Translations under genes and position numbers: made by a program | DNA from: Faecalibacter bovis | GTDB taxonomy: Bacteria > Bacteroidota > Bacteroidia > Flavobacteriales > Weeksellaceae | NCBI RefSeq assembly: GCF_017948305.1 | Contig: NZ_CP072842.1 | Span: 2,771,236 to 2,835,235, forward strand | Direction of reading: 5' to 3' | DNA: 64,000 nt | The notes under the pieces: model-generated | The model's input: only the letters and a program-made list of their open reading frames with translations | Databases searched by the model: none | What the model was told of the DNA's origin: nothing | In this document: piece by piece, positions 8,411 to 17,046 of the stretch | Position numbering within the stretch: the first letter of the stretch is position 1 | Layout: each line of letters opens with the position of its first letter

Positions 8411-9568
8411 TTATTGAAGAATTCGACCGTTAACTAATTTATATTCTCCAACCTGAAATGTTGCTTTTTGATTAAGTTGCGGAAATTGATTTGTTTCGCT
8501 AACAAATTCAGCTTCTTTTGCATCAATATCGATGTGACCAAAGAATTTTCTTAAATCTCCCAATTCGATAATCGATCCTACTTCTACAACATCATTTAAA
8601 ATTGGATCATAAACATCTTCGTAATAAATTCCAAGATCTAAAATTGAAACTTTATCGCCGTTGGTAACCTTGACGTTACGTAATACAATATCTAAAAATT
8701 TTTGACCATTTTGCGGAATAAATTCGTATTGATCAAAATCAAATTCAGTTTGATTAGCAATCGCATGTAAACCAGCTAAAATAGCTAACGCATTATATTT
8801 TCGTGCTTCATTTCTTTGATAATCATTTGGATAATGACCAGCCTCGAAAAGAACACATGGATAACCCATTTTAGTGAAATTATCGCCCGTAGACATCGGA
8901 TAGAACTCGGATGTATATCGCCCAACTTTTCCTGGAATTACTTTTTGCAACTCAGTGTTCATCGCTTGAATTATACCCATTGTTTTTTGTCGAACCTCGT
9001 TTACATCTTCTTCAAGATTGTATGATGGCGCTAAAAAGGACAAAGTTGCCGGCTCTTTGGTAGCACCAACATTAAAAATTGTACGTTGATCGTGTAAATT
9101 GAACAATATATCGTAATTACCAATTTCAATCTGATTCAACAAAACATGAATTTCAGTAGATTGTTGAGCTAAAAAATCACGATTTATATCTATTCCAACA
9201 GCGTTGCGACGAATATTTATATTTGCACCATCTGGATTTAACATCGGGATAAAATCAAAAGAAACATTATCCAAAATGTTGTTCGCTAAGGAATGATTGG
9301 TTTGTAAAAAATTTAAAACATCAAACATCGCTCGCGTTCCAGAAGATTCATTTCCGTGCATTTGAGACCAAATCAAAATACGCTTTGAACCTCGACCAAA
9401 TGATAATTTATAAATTGAATTTCCTAAAAAAGATTTCCCAATTTCTAGTTTTTCATAATTTACTTTATCAAAATATTGATTTAGAGCTTCGTAATTAAGC
9501 CATTTTCTATCAAAACCTTCTTGTCTAAAAGAAGGGTATAATTTTTCAAGTTGATTAATATCAAACAT
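8411..9568 (-). CDS. M14 family zinc carboxypeptidase
   Basis: 385 residues without a signal peptide. The zinc site is visible: HGNE (His71, Glu74) and a third ligand His159 in LFNLHDQ. NPDGANINIRRN (111-122) contains the substrate-carboxylate arginine region, and LFEAGHY provides the catalytic Glu242. The C-terminal 110 residues form an additional beta-rich domain. Members of this family remove C-terminal amino acids or trim peptidoglycan peptides; the exact substrate cannot be told. The gene starts 2 bp after the acetyltransferase stop and is surely co-transcribed with it. Confidence 0.88.
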   Translation of the reverse strand: MFDINQLEKLYPSFRQEGFDRKWLNYEALNQYFDKVNYEKLEIGKSFLGNSIYKLSFGRGSKRILIWSQMHGNESSGTRAMFDVLNFLQTNHSLANNILDNVSFDFIPMLNPDGANINIRRNAVGIDINRDFLAQQSTEIHVLLNQIEIGNYDILFNLHDQRTIFNVGATKEPATLSFLAPSYNLEEDVNEVRQKTMGIIQAMNTELQKVIPGKVGRYTSEFYPMSTGDNFTKMGYPCVLFEAGHYPNDYQRNEARKYNALAILAGLHAIANQTEFDFDQYEFIPQNGQKFLDIVLRNVKVTNGDKVSILDLGIYYEDVYDPILNDVVEVGSIIELGDLRKFFGHIDIDAKEAEFVSETNQFPQLNQKATFQVGEYKLVNGRILQ

Positions 9569-9570
9569 AG

Positions 9571-10692
9571 TTATAGTGCTTTTTTAAATGTTTTACGTCT
9601 TTTATGATTTACTGGATCATAGGCTTTCCAAAGCACTTGGATATTTTCATTTTCAACTAATTCAGGATTAGTTTCTAAATATTTAATATTGTTTCGTTTA
9701 AATGTTTCATACATTGCTTTAAAAATCAATGCTGTAACACCTTTACCTTGATATTTTGGATCGATACCAATTAAATAAAACGCGGCAGAATCATTTTTTC
9801 TGTTAGCCTGTAATAAATGCCACCAACCAAATGGAAATAATTTCCCGTTCGCTTTCTGCAATGCTTTAGAATAAGAAGGCATCGTAATTGCAAAAGCGAC
9901 CATTTTATCGTCTTCGTCAACGATAATATTTACGTAATCTGGGTTAATAAACGGAATATATTTTTCCTTATAATGTTTAATTTGATAATCGGCAATCGGA
10001 ACGTAAGTATCTAAAGAAGAATATGTTTTATCTAACAAATCAAACATTTCATCAACATACTGTAAAAGTTCTTTCGTCTTTTTAAATTTAAGCTCTTTTA
10101 ATTTGTAACGCTCTTGAATAATTTTATTAAACTTCACCACTTTTTCAGGTAAAATTTGAGGAGCTGGTAAAGCAAACTCGATCCATTCATTCGCAGTTTC
10201 AAAATTTAATTGCTTAAAATGTTCTGCATAATATGCTTCATTGTATAAACCAACCATTGTAGCTAATTTATCAAATCCCATCGTCAATAAACCGGCTTTA
10301 TCTAAATTAGAAAATCCAACAGGACCTTCCACATATTCTAGCTTATTTTCACGACCAATTTTCTCAACTTCAACTAATAATGCTTTTGTCACTTCAATAT
10401 CATCAATAGTATCAAACCAACCAAAACGCATCTTATTTTTCCCTTGCTCCTTTACTTCCTTCCTATTTATAATTGCTGCAATTCTACCTACAATTTGATC
10501 TTCTTTATAAGCAAGAAAAAATTTAGCTTCAGCCTCTTTAAACACAGGATTATGCTCTTTACTCATCGATTTTTTCTCATCGCTGATGATTGGAGGAACA
10601 TAATATGGATTATTTTTATATAGTTGCATTGGAAACTTCACAAAAGCATCCAAATCTTTTTTATTTTGAATTTCTTTAACCTGAATTTTCAT
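9571..10692 (-). CDS. GNAT-like N-acetyltransferase family protein
   Basis: 373 residues from ATG 10692. An upstream TTG (10701) would lie inside the -7 promoter element at 10706-10699, so it cannot be the start of the main transcript. The sequence shows two GNAT-like halves: a degenerate N-terminal one (VGRIAAIINRKEVKEQ) and a C-terminal one with YLIGIDPKYQGKGVTALIF, whose QGKG resembles the acetyl-CoA pyrophosphate loop. Lineage members are annotated only as N-acetyltransferases; substrate unknown. First gene of the cluster running to 7214. The predicted transcript starts almost at the ATG. Confidence 0.75.
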   Translation of the reverse strand: MKIQVKEIQNKKDLDAFVKFPMQLYKNNPYYVPPIISDEKKSMSKEHNPVFKEAEAKFFLAYKEDQIVGRIAAIINRKEVKEQGKNKMRFGWFDTIDDIEVTKALLVEVEKIGRENKLEYVEGPVGFSNLDKAGLLTMGFDKLATMVGLYNEAYYAEHFKQLNFETANEWIEFALPAPQILPEKVVKFNKIIQERYKLKELKFKKTKELLQYVDEMFDLLDKTYSSLDTYVPIADYQIKHYKEKYIPFINPDYVNIIVDEDDKMVAFAITMPSYSKALQKANGKLFPFGWWHLLQANRKNDSAAFYLIGIDPKYQGKGVTALIFKAMYETFKRNNIKYLETNPELVENENIQVLWKAYDPVNHKRRKTFKKAL

Positions 10693-10698
10693 AGTTGA

Positions 10699-10706
10699 CA
10701 AATGTA
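10699..10706 (-). promoter_or_regulatory. Bacteroidota -7 promoter element (TACATTTG, minus strand)
   Basis: Exact TAnnTTTG match whose last base is only 6 nt before the ATG at 10692. The predicted transcript is leaderless or nearly so. A TTTAG lies about 21 bp upstream as a possible -33. Confidence 0.55.
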
Positions 10707-10940
10707 CGGAAATCAGTTTTTTTTATTCTAAACGGAATTCACAAATAATTGTCAAAATTATAGTATTGAAAAAACCAGATTCATTTCCAAGGTATAAAAA
10801 TAATATCAATTAAATTTAAGTGATAATTTTAATCAAAAGTCCTAAAATTAACCATCTGAAAACTAAATTATATTGAAAAATTTGATGTAAATTTTCAATA
10901 TAATTATAATTTAGGTTATGCTAAACAAAACGGATTTCTA
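10707..10940. other. Divergent intergenic region between acetyltransferase and yugP-like gene
   Basis: The gap between the ATGs at 10692 and 11014 holds two outward-facing -7 elements and one strong inverted repeat (10868-10903). No small gene is apparent and the rest is featureless AT-rich DNA. Confidence 0.6.
10868..10903. repeat. 12-bp perfect inverted repeat, operator or hairpin candidate
   Basis: TTATATTGAAAA (10868-10879) and TTTTCAATATAA (10892-10903) are perfectly complementary with a 12-nt spacer. It lies about 40-75 bp upstream of the predicted transcription start of the yugP-like gene and has no T-run, so it looks more like a protein-binding site than a terminator. Confidence 0.55.
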
Positions 10941-10948
10941 TATTTTTG
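10941..10948 (+). promoter_or_regulatory. Bacteroidota -7 promoter element (TATTTTTG)
   Basis: Exact TAnnTTTG match, 65 bp upstream of the ATG at 11014. Confidence 0.5.
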
Positions 10949-11013
10949 TATAGCTATTCCAGTTGGAATAATTTTTGATTAAGTATTATTACAAATTAAT
11001 TATATATTATAAA

Positions 11014-11709
11014 ATGGGTGGATATTACATTCTAATCGGATTGTTCATGCTTATCAGCATGGGTGTATCTTCACAATTAAAAAGAAAATTCGCAAAATAC
11101 TCTAAAACGTTTTTAGCAAACGGAATGAGTGGACGAGAAATCGCCGAAAAAATGCTTGCAGATAATGGAATTACTGACGTACAAGTAATTTCGACTCCAG
11201 GTCAGTTAACAGACCATTATAATCCAGCAAATAAAACTGTAAATTTATCAGAAGTTGTTTACCACGAACGTAACGCTGCCGCTGCTGCAGTTGCTGCACA
11301 CGAGGTAGGACATGCTGTACAACATGCTGTTGGATATAATATGTTACAATTTCGTTCGAAAATGGTTCCTATGGTAAACATTGCTTCGAATTTAAATCAA
11401 TGGATTTTAATGTTAGGAATCGCTGTAATGGCTGGTTCTGGTAATGCTACTTTATTATGGATTGGTATTGCTTTATTTGCAGTTACTACAGTTTTCGCGT
11501 TAGTTACTTTACCTGTTGAATACGACGCTTCGAACCGTGCATTGGCTTGGTTCCAAAAACATAATATGTTATTACCAAACGAATATGATGGAGCAAAAGA
11601 CTCGTTAAAATGGGCTGCTCGTACGTATTTAGTTGCTGCCATTAGTTCATTAACTCAATTAATTTACTTTGTCTTAATGGCAGTTGGAGGTGGAAGAAAT
11701 AACGAATAA
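11014..11709 (+). CDS. YugP-type membrane zinc metallopeptidase
   Basis: 231 residues from the ATG at 11014; an in-frame TTG at 10975 would add 13 residues not expected in the family. Residues 3-19 form an N-terminal membrane helix, the cytosolic part carries the zinc-protease motif HEVGH (His96, Glu97, His100) inside the conserved VAAHEVGHAVQHAVGY, and two or three further membrane helices follow (about 125-165 and the C-terminal LTQLIYFVLMAVGG). This is the DUF2656/YugP family of putative membrane zinc proteases; substrates are unknown. Monocistronic with its own promoter and terminator. Confidence 0.88.
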   Translation: MGGYYILIGLFMLISMGVSSQLKRKFAKYSKTFLANGMSGREIAEKMLADNGITDVQVISTPGQLTDHYNPANKTVNLSEVVYHERNAAAAAVAAHEVGHAVQHAVGYNMLQFRSKMVPMVNIASNLNQWILMLGIAVMAGSGNATLLWIGIALFAVTTVFALVTLPVEYDASNRALAWFQKHNMLLPNEYDGAKDSLKWAARTYLVAAISSLTQLIYFVLMAVGGGRNNE

Positions 11710-11728
11710 TTTTTATAATTTATTCTGT

Positions 11729-11763
11729 AAAAAGAGTCTGATTTTTCAGACTCTTTTTTTATT
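11729..11763 (+). terminator. Intrinsic terminator for the yugP-like gene
   Basis: AAGAGTCTGA / TCAGACTCTT hairpin followed by seven or more Ts. Confidence 0.85.
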
Positions 11764-11785
11764 TTATTTTTCCTATTTTTAGAAC

Positions 11786-12352
11786 ATGAGAAAATTAGGT
11801 TTAGGGCTGTTATTAGCTGCTGCAACAATTAATGCACAAGAAAAAGAAATTCCATCAAAGGTATTTTGGAACAACTTACAAAAACATTGTGGGAAAGCTT
11901 ACGAAGGAAAATTAGCTGATTATGTAAAAAATGATGATTTTGCAGGTAAAGAATTAAAAATGCACGTGATTTCATGTAAACCAAATGAAATTAAAATTCC
12001 ATTTCATGTAGGAGACGATCATTCAAGAACATGGGTTTTAACGTATGAAAATGATGTAATTAAATTGAAACACGACCACAGACATAAAGATGGTTCTGAA
12101 GATAAAGTAACACAATATGGTGGAACTAATCCAAATCCAGGATTTGAGAAATTTCAAATGTTTCCTGCTGATTTAGAAACTCATCAACGTATTCCTTATG
12201 CATCGACAAACGTTTGGTGGATTACATTAGATGAAAATAAATACACATACAATTTACAAAGAGCTGGATCTGATAACAAATTTACAGTTGAATTTGATTT
12301 AACAAAAGAAGTTGAAAAACCACAAGCACCTTGGGGTTGGACAGGAAAGTAA
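11786..12352 (+). CDS. Secreted hypothetical protein
   Basis: 188 residues with a clear signal peptide ending at about residue 18 (LLLAAATINAQ). I do not recognise a characterised family. The mature protein has two cysteines (in KHCGKAY and VISCKP), a His/Asp-rich stretch (HDHRHKDGSED near residue 96) that could bind metal, and a tryptophan-rich end (STNVWWITLDENK, PWGWTGK). It is a single gene between two strong terminators, 76 bp after the yugP-like gene. Periplasmic or outer-membrane location is likely; function unknown. Confidence 0.7.
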   Translation: MRKLGLGLLLAAATINAQEKEIPSKVFWNNLQKHCGKAYEGKLADYVKNDDFAGKELKMHVISCKPNEIKIPFHVGDDHSRTWVLTYENDVIKLKHDHRHKDGSEDKVTQYGGTNPNPGFEKFQMFPADLETHQRIPYASTNVWWITLDENKYTYNLQRAGSDNKFTVEFDLTKEVEKPQAPWGWTGK

Positions 12353-12368
12353 TCTTTGTACAATAAAA

Positions 12369-12403
12369 CAAAAAAGCCTGAAAATATTTTCAGGCTTTTT
12401 TTT
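12369..12403. terminator. Bidirectional intrinsic terminator
   Basis: AAGCCTGAAAA / TTTTCAGGCTT hairpin with A-run on one side and T-run on the other, between the convergent genes ending at 12352 and 12402. Confidence 0.85.
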
Positions 12404-14177
12404 ATTTTTTATCATATAATCGATTGTAAACATCTTGATATTTAGCTAAAACAAATTTACGTTTTAATTTAAGTGTAGGCGTCAATAAACCTTCTTCAAC
12501 AGTCCATTCATCTGGAACTAATTCAAATTTCTTAATTTGTTCCCAGTGTCCGAAACCTAAATTAAATGTGTCAATTTCTGATTGAATTTCCTTAATTAAT
12601 AAAGGTTCTTTTATCAGTTCTTCATTCGAAATTGAGACGTTAATTCCTTTAGAAGATAAAAAATCTTTCGCAATTACAAAGTTTGGTTTAATAATCGCAC
12701 ATGGCATTTTTTCTCCATCACCAACCACCATTACCTGCTCTATAAAACGAGATTCTTTAAATTTATTTTCAATCACCTGAGGCGCAATATATTTTCCTCC
12801 AGAAGTCTTGAAAATTTCTTTCTTTCTATCCGTAATTTTTAAAAGTCCATTTTCAAAAACCCCAATATCTCCAGTTTTAAAATATCCATCTTCGGTAAAA
12901 GCTTCTTTTGTTTTTTCTTCGTCTTTATAATAACCTGAAAAAATTGAAGGACCTTTGACCATAATTTCACCATCTTCTGCAATTTTCACTTCAACATTTG
13001 GTAAAGGTTTTCCTACGGTTCCAATTCCAAACATTCCTTTTTCATTTTTATTTACAGAAACAACTGGCGAAGTTTCAGTTAAACCATAACCTTCTAAAAT
13101 TGGAATACCAGCTCCCCAGAATAAATGATTTAATCTTGGAGCTAATGGCGCAGAACCAGATACCATACAAACCAATTCACCTCCTACTCCTTCTCTCCAT
13201 TTAGAGAAAACAATTTTAGATGCTATCGAATGTTTTATATTAAAAAATACATCATGATTTGCAAAAGGATCATAATTTTCAACAAGACTTAAAGCCCACA
13301 TAAAGATCTTAGTTTTTAATCCTCCTGCAGTAGAACCAGTCGTATAAATTTTATCGAAAACTTTTTCAACCAAACGAGGCACAACTGTCATTACATGTGG
13401 TTTTACCTCTTTCATATTTTCACCTAATTTTTCAATACTTTCAGCGTAATAAATTCCGTTTCCAATGTATTGATACAAATAAATAACCATGCGTTCGAAA
13501 ACGTGATTAATTGGTAAAAAAGATAGGGATCTCGCTAAATTTGGGAAAACTGGAACTCGTTCAGAACTACGTTTTGTATTCTCTACGATATTTTCGTGCG
13601 TTAAAATAACACCCTTTGGACGTCCTGTTGTTCCTGAAGTATAAATTAACGTAACGACATCAGAAGGTTTGATTAAATTTTTAACACTATCAACTTCATG
13701 CTGTGTTGAATCATCTTGTCCTAAATCCAAAATTTCTTTCCAATTTGCAGCTCCTTCTACTTGATCAAATGTATAAATAGCGACCAAAGATTGAACTTTA
13801 TCTTTTACTGATGACAAGCGATTGAAAAGATCTTGATCAGAAACGATACAAAACTTTGATTCAGAATTATTTAAAATATATTCAAAATCTTCAGGCGAAA
13901 GTGTGGGATACATAGGAACTGATATTGCTCCTACTTGTTGTACACCTATATCAACAATGTTCCATTCTGTGCGATTATTAGAAGTTACAATCGCAATTTT
14001 ATCTTGAGGTTTGATTCCTAGTTTAAATAACCCTCGACTGAATGCATTAGCTTGTGCAATGTACGATGCCGTAGATGTTTTAACCCACTCACCGTTCACT
14101 TTTGTAACTAATGCATCCTCTCGAGGTGCCTTCTCTAGCTGATAATAAGGGAAGTCGAAAAGTCTTTTAATTTCCAT
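12402..14177 (-). CDS. Long-chain acyl-CoA synthetase (AMP-dependent ligase, COG1022 type)
   Basis: 591 residues. It activates fatty acids to acyl-CoA through an acyl-AMP intermediate. All family motifs are present: the P-loop LIYTSGTTGRPKGVILTH (about 177-194), EGYGLTETSPVVS (A4/A5 region), the FKTGDIG motif and ITDRKKEIFKTSGGKYIAPQ with the catalytic lysine region. Length and the FACS-like INHVFERM motif match the FAA1/FadD15 branch of long-chain ligases. It is a single gene that supplies acyl-CoA for beta-oxidation or lipid synthesis; the tesB thioesterase at 17047 performs the reverse reaction. Confidence 0.92.
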   Translation of the reverse strand: MEIKRLFDFPYYQLEKAPREDALVTKVNGEWVKTSTASYIAQANAFSRGLFKLGIKPQDKIAIVTSNNRTEWNIVDIGVQQVGAISVPMYPTLSPEDFEYILNNSESKFCIVSDQDLFNRLSSVKDKVQSLVAIYTFDQVEGAANWKEILDLGQDDSTQHEVDSVKNLIKPSDVVTLIYTSGTTGRPKGVILTHENIVENTKRSSERVPVFPNLARSLSFLPINHVFERMVIYLYQYIGNGIYYAESIEKLGENMKEVKPHVMTVVPRLVEKVFDKIYTTGSTAGGLKTKIFMWALSLVENYDPFANHDVFFNIKHSIASKIVFSKWREGVGGELVCMVSGSAPLAPRLNHLFWGAGIPILEGYGLTETSPVVSVNKNEKGMFGIGTVGKPLPNVEVKIAEDGEIMVKGPSIFSGYYKDEEKTKEAFTEDGYFKTGDIGVFENGLLKITDRKKEIFKTSGGKYIAPQVIENKFKESRFIEQVMVVGDGEKMPCAIIKPNFVIAKDFLSSKGINVSISNEELIKEPLLIKEIQSEIDTFNLGFGHWEQIKKFELVPDEWTVEEGLLTPTLKLKRKFVLAKYQDVYNRLYDKK

Positions 14178-14302
14178 TGGTATTTTCTCGTTTTTTTGTT
14201 AATGCCAAAATAAAACATTTTTTAAAAAAAACAATACTTCGTACTAATAAATAACGTATTTAATACACCAATAGCAAATCCTAAGATTATTTTAAGAAGA
14301 TT

Positions 14303-14539
14303 TTATTCATCTCCTTCTAATTCAGCCATTTCTTTATCATAAAAATCTAAAGCCAACTCTATTAAATTAGCTACTTCTGTATCAAAGCCTTCTCCTTCTT
14401 CTTCCTCTGATAAATCTTCAAACCATTCTACTTCGTCTGTCTCAACGTCTAATAAAAAACGAGGATACTCTGTATGTAAAATAAAGATTTTATCTGGAAA
14501 ATCTGAATTGTCTGCGATTAAAAACTGTGGTAATTCCAT
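14303..14539 (-). CDS. Small acidic conserved protein
   Basis: 78 residues from the ATG at 14539, which lies 11 bp after the MATE stop. The frame stays open upstream into the MATE gene, but that extension is only the shadow of the MATE frame. The protein starts MELPQFLIADNSDFPDKIFI, has a central WFEDLSEEEEGEGFDTE and an acidic helical tail. It is strongly acidic with no membrane segment. I believe similar small proteins sit beside unrelated genes in flavobacteria, but function is unknown. Probably co-transcribed with the MATE gene. Confidence 0.75.
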   Translation of the reverse strand: MELPQFLIADNSDFPDKIFILHTEYPRFLLDVETDEVEWFEDLSEEEEGEGFDTEVANLIELALDFYDKEMAELEGDE

Positions 14540-14550
14540 TGTATATAATT

Positions 14551-15957
14551 TTATGAATTTTCTAATATTAATTTTTTTGTTTGTTGATGAAAACGATAAA
14601 CCAACATAATTGCTGATGCAGTAAGTCCTAATCCTAAACCAATCCACATTCCAAAAGCACGCATCTCGAATACTATTGCTAAAATTGTACCTATTGGAAT
14701 TGCAATTAACCAATACGCTACAAAGGTTAAAATTGAAGGAATTCGTACATCTGTCATTCCTCTTAATGCTCCTAAAACTACTAATTGTAATCCATCTGAT
14801 AATTGGAACAAAGAGGCTATTATTAATAATTGTGCCGCTAAGTTGATTACTTCAGTATTTTCAACATATATTGTAGGTAATTGATAACGTAACAAAATAA
14901 ACGCGATACCGCAAACGAACATAAATCCAAGCACCAAAATAATACAAGACCAGCCGGCTTCTCGCAATGTTTTATAGTCTTTTAAACCTAATTGATTTCC
15001 GATACGAACGGTCGCAGCAACACCCAAACCTGTACACATCATAAAAGTTGTTGATGCTAAATTAATTGCAATTTGATGCGCAGCTAAATTAACTTTTGCT
15101 AACTCTTGATCCGCAATAGAATCTGTAAATGTATATCCACAAATAAAAGCAGCTAACGAAAAAGCACTCATTTCAAAAAATGAGGTTAATGCGGTTGGTA
15201 TTCCAATATTGGATATTTTTCTGAAATATTTCTTTTGAATATTCTTAAAAGAAACCAATTTTAAGACTTCTCTAGTTTTTTTGAAATTAAATAATACAAC
15301 CAGTAAGAAAATCATCATTACAACACGTGCAACAAATGTTCCCCACGCTGCACCTTCAACTTCTAAACGAGGGAACCCCAAATTACCATAAATCCAACCA
15401 TAATTTAAAAGTATGTTAACTACATTTCCTAAAATAGTAGCGATTGTAACTGGAATTGTGAGAGATAAACCTTCTGATAATTGTCTAAATGATTGAAAAA
15501 TCATCAATGGAATCATTGAGAAAGTCATAATATTTAGATAAGGAATACAGGCCTCAATTACATCAGTTGGTTGTTTCATAAAGTGTAAAAGTGGCTGAGC
15601 AAATGTTATTAATAGGAATAACAAAAATGCAAGAGTCACATTCATAATCAAACTATGAGTAAAATAATTTGCTGCATTTTTTTTGTCACCTTTCGAATCT
15701 TCAGCAGCAATCAAAGGAGAAAGTGCAAAACTAAATCCGAAAGCAAATACTAAAACAGCAAAAAATAATGAATTTCCTAAAGACGTAGCCGCTAAAGCAA
15801 CTTTACTAATACTCTCATCCTTAACATTATCAAATTTACCACCCAATCCTCCGACCATAATAGTATCGATAATATTAACCGAAATCTGCCCTGCCTGCGT
15901 TATCATCACAGGAAAAGCTAATTTTATATTGCGTTGTAAATGTTCTTTAAGAGTCAC
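14551..15957 (-). CDS. MATE family multidrug/cation antiporter
   Basis: 468 residues with a GTG start at 15957, supported by the -7 element 14 nt upstream and by the typical MATE N-terminus (LAFPVMITQAGQISVNIIDTIMVG). About twelve hydrophobic segments are visible, arranged in the two six-helix bundles of the family. MATE proteins export drugs or toxic cations using a Na+ or H+ gradient. Substrate not predictable. The small acidic gene follows by 11 bp. Confidence 0.92.
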   Translation of the reverse strand: MTLKEHLQRNIKLAFPVMITQAGQISVNIIDTIMVGGLGGKFDNVKDESISKVALAATSLGNSLFFAVLVFAFGFSFALSPLIAAEDSKGDKKNAANYFTHSLIMNVTLAFLLFLLITFAQPLLHFMKQPTDVIEACIPYLNIMTFSMIPLMIFQSFRQLSEGLSLTIPVTIATILGNVVNILLNYGWIYGNLGFPRLEVEGAAWGTFVARVVMMIFLLVVLFNFKKTREVLKLVSFKNIQKKYFRKISNIGIPTALTSFFEMSAFSLAAFICGYTFTDSIADQELAKVNLAAHQIAINLASTTFMMCTGLGVAATVRIGNQLGLKDYKTLREAGWSCIILVLGFMFVCGIAFILLRYQLPTIYVENTEVINLAAQLLIIASLFQLSDGLQLVVLGALRGMTDVRIPSILTFVAYWLIAIPIGTILAIVFEMRAFGMWIGLGLGLTASAIMLVYRFHQQTKKLILENS

Positions 15958-15971
15958 GTATTAAATTTATA

Positions 15972-15979
15972 CAAAGATA
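15972..15979 (-). promoter_or_regulatory. Bacteroidota -7 promoter element (TATCTTTG, minus strand)
   Basis: Exact TAnnTTTG match 14 nt upstream of the GTG at 15957. It supports the non-ATG start of the MATE gene. Confidence 0.55.
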
Positions 15980-16080
15980 ATTTAAGGGATTATACTTTTC
16001 TGAATAAATTAATTATTCATGCATAATATTCCTAGTTTTTTTTAAATTGCAAGTCAAATAACCACAAAAAACATTTCATT

Positions 16081-17043
16081 ATGACTATTAATGAGTTTAA
16101 ACAAAGTCTAGAAATTCCAGTAATTTCTTCTCCTATGTTTTTAGTTTCTAGAACAGAACTTGTAATCGAAGCTTGTAAAAATGGAATCTGCGGAACTTTT
16201 CCATCGTTAAACGGAAGAACATCCGAGGATTTTGAAAACATGTTGATAGAGATTACTACAGAATTGAATAAATTCGAAGTAGAAACTGGTAAAAAAGCCG
16301 CTCCTTTTGGAGTTAATATAATTGTAAATCACACGAATCCTCGTATTCAACCTGATTTAGAATTATGTGCAAAATATAAAGTGCCTTTAATTATTACATC
16401 ATTAGGTGCTGTTAAAGACATTGTAAATGCGGTGCACGCTTATGGAGGATTAGTTTTTCATGATGTGATTAAAAAACGACATGCTGAAAAAGCAGCTGAA
16501 GCAGGTGTTGATGGTATTATTGCAGTTGCAGCCGGCGCAGGTGGACATGCAGGTACATCTAATCCTTTTGCATTAATAGCCGATATAAAATCTGTATATA
16601 ATGGACCTATTATTTTAGCAGGTTGTTTAAACACTGGGAATGATGTTGCTGCGGCTTTAGCAATGGGAGCTGAATTTGCTTACATGGGAACTCGTTTTAT
16701 AGCCACAAAAGAAGGAAATGCAGATGATGCTTATAAAAAAATGATTGTTGATTCTACGTTAGAAGATATTATCTATACACCGCATGTTTCTGGTGTTAAT
16801 GCAAATTTTTTAACGAAAAGTTTAGTATTAGCCGGTGTGGATATGACGGAAGTTAAAGAAGAAGATTTTTCTAAATTAAATGATAATGGACAAAAAGCAT
16901 GGAAGAATATTTGGTCAGCAGGACACGGTGTTTCTGGAATCCATGATATTCCTACTACGAAAGAATTAATAGGTCAAATTAAAGCTGAATACAAAGCAGT
17001 TCTTCTAAAAAATAAAGAAGAATTAGATAAATTGAAATATTAA
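16081..17043 (+). CDS. Nitronate monooxygenase (2-nitropropane dioxygenase family)
   Basis: 320 residues. FMN-dependent TIM barrel that oxidises alkyl nitronates. The N-terminus (LEIPVISSPMFLVSRTELVIEA) and the glycine-rich loop AVAAGAGGHAGT (about 157-168) with its catalytic-histidine context are typical, as are LAGCLNTGNDVAAALAMGAEFAYMG (flavin phosphate binding) and TRF. Full length. Its stop is 3 bp before the tesB start, so the two genes form an operon. Many family members in such operons act on lipid-derived or acyl substrates rather than nitronates, which the pairing with a thioesterase would allow, but this is inference. Confidence 0.9.
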   Translation: MTINEFKQSLEIPVISSPMFLVSRTELVIEACKNGICGTFPSLNGRTSEDFENMLIEITTELNKFEVETGKKAAPFGVNIIVNHTNPRIQPDLELCAKYKVPLIITSLGAVKDIVNAVHAYGGLVFHDVIKKRHAEKAAEAGVDGIIAVAAGAGGHAGTSNPFALIADIKSVYNGPIILAGCLNTGNDVAAALAMGAEFAYMGTRFIATKEGNADDAYKKMIVDSTLEDIIYTPHVSGVNANFLTKSLVLAGVDMTEVKEEDFSKLNDNGQKAWKNIWSAGHGVSGIHDIPTTKELIGQIKAEYKAVLLKNKEELDKLKY

Positions 17044-17046
17044 TAA

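Noticed and set aside
10975..11013. TTG-initiated extension of the yugP-like gene
   Set aside because: The ATG at 11014 gives the family-typical MGGYYIL-like start; the extension is AT-rich leader.
14540..14713. 58-residue N-terminal extension of the small acidic protein
   Set aside because: It is read inside the 3' end of the MATE gene in another frame; the ATG at 14539 gives a sensible protein.
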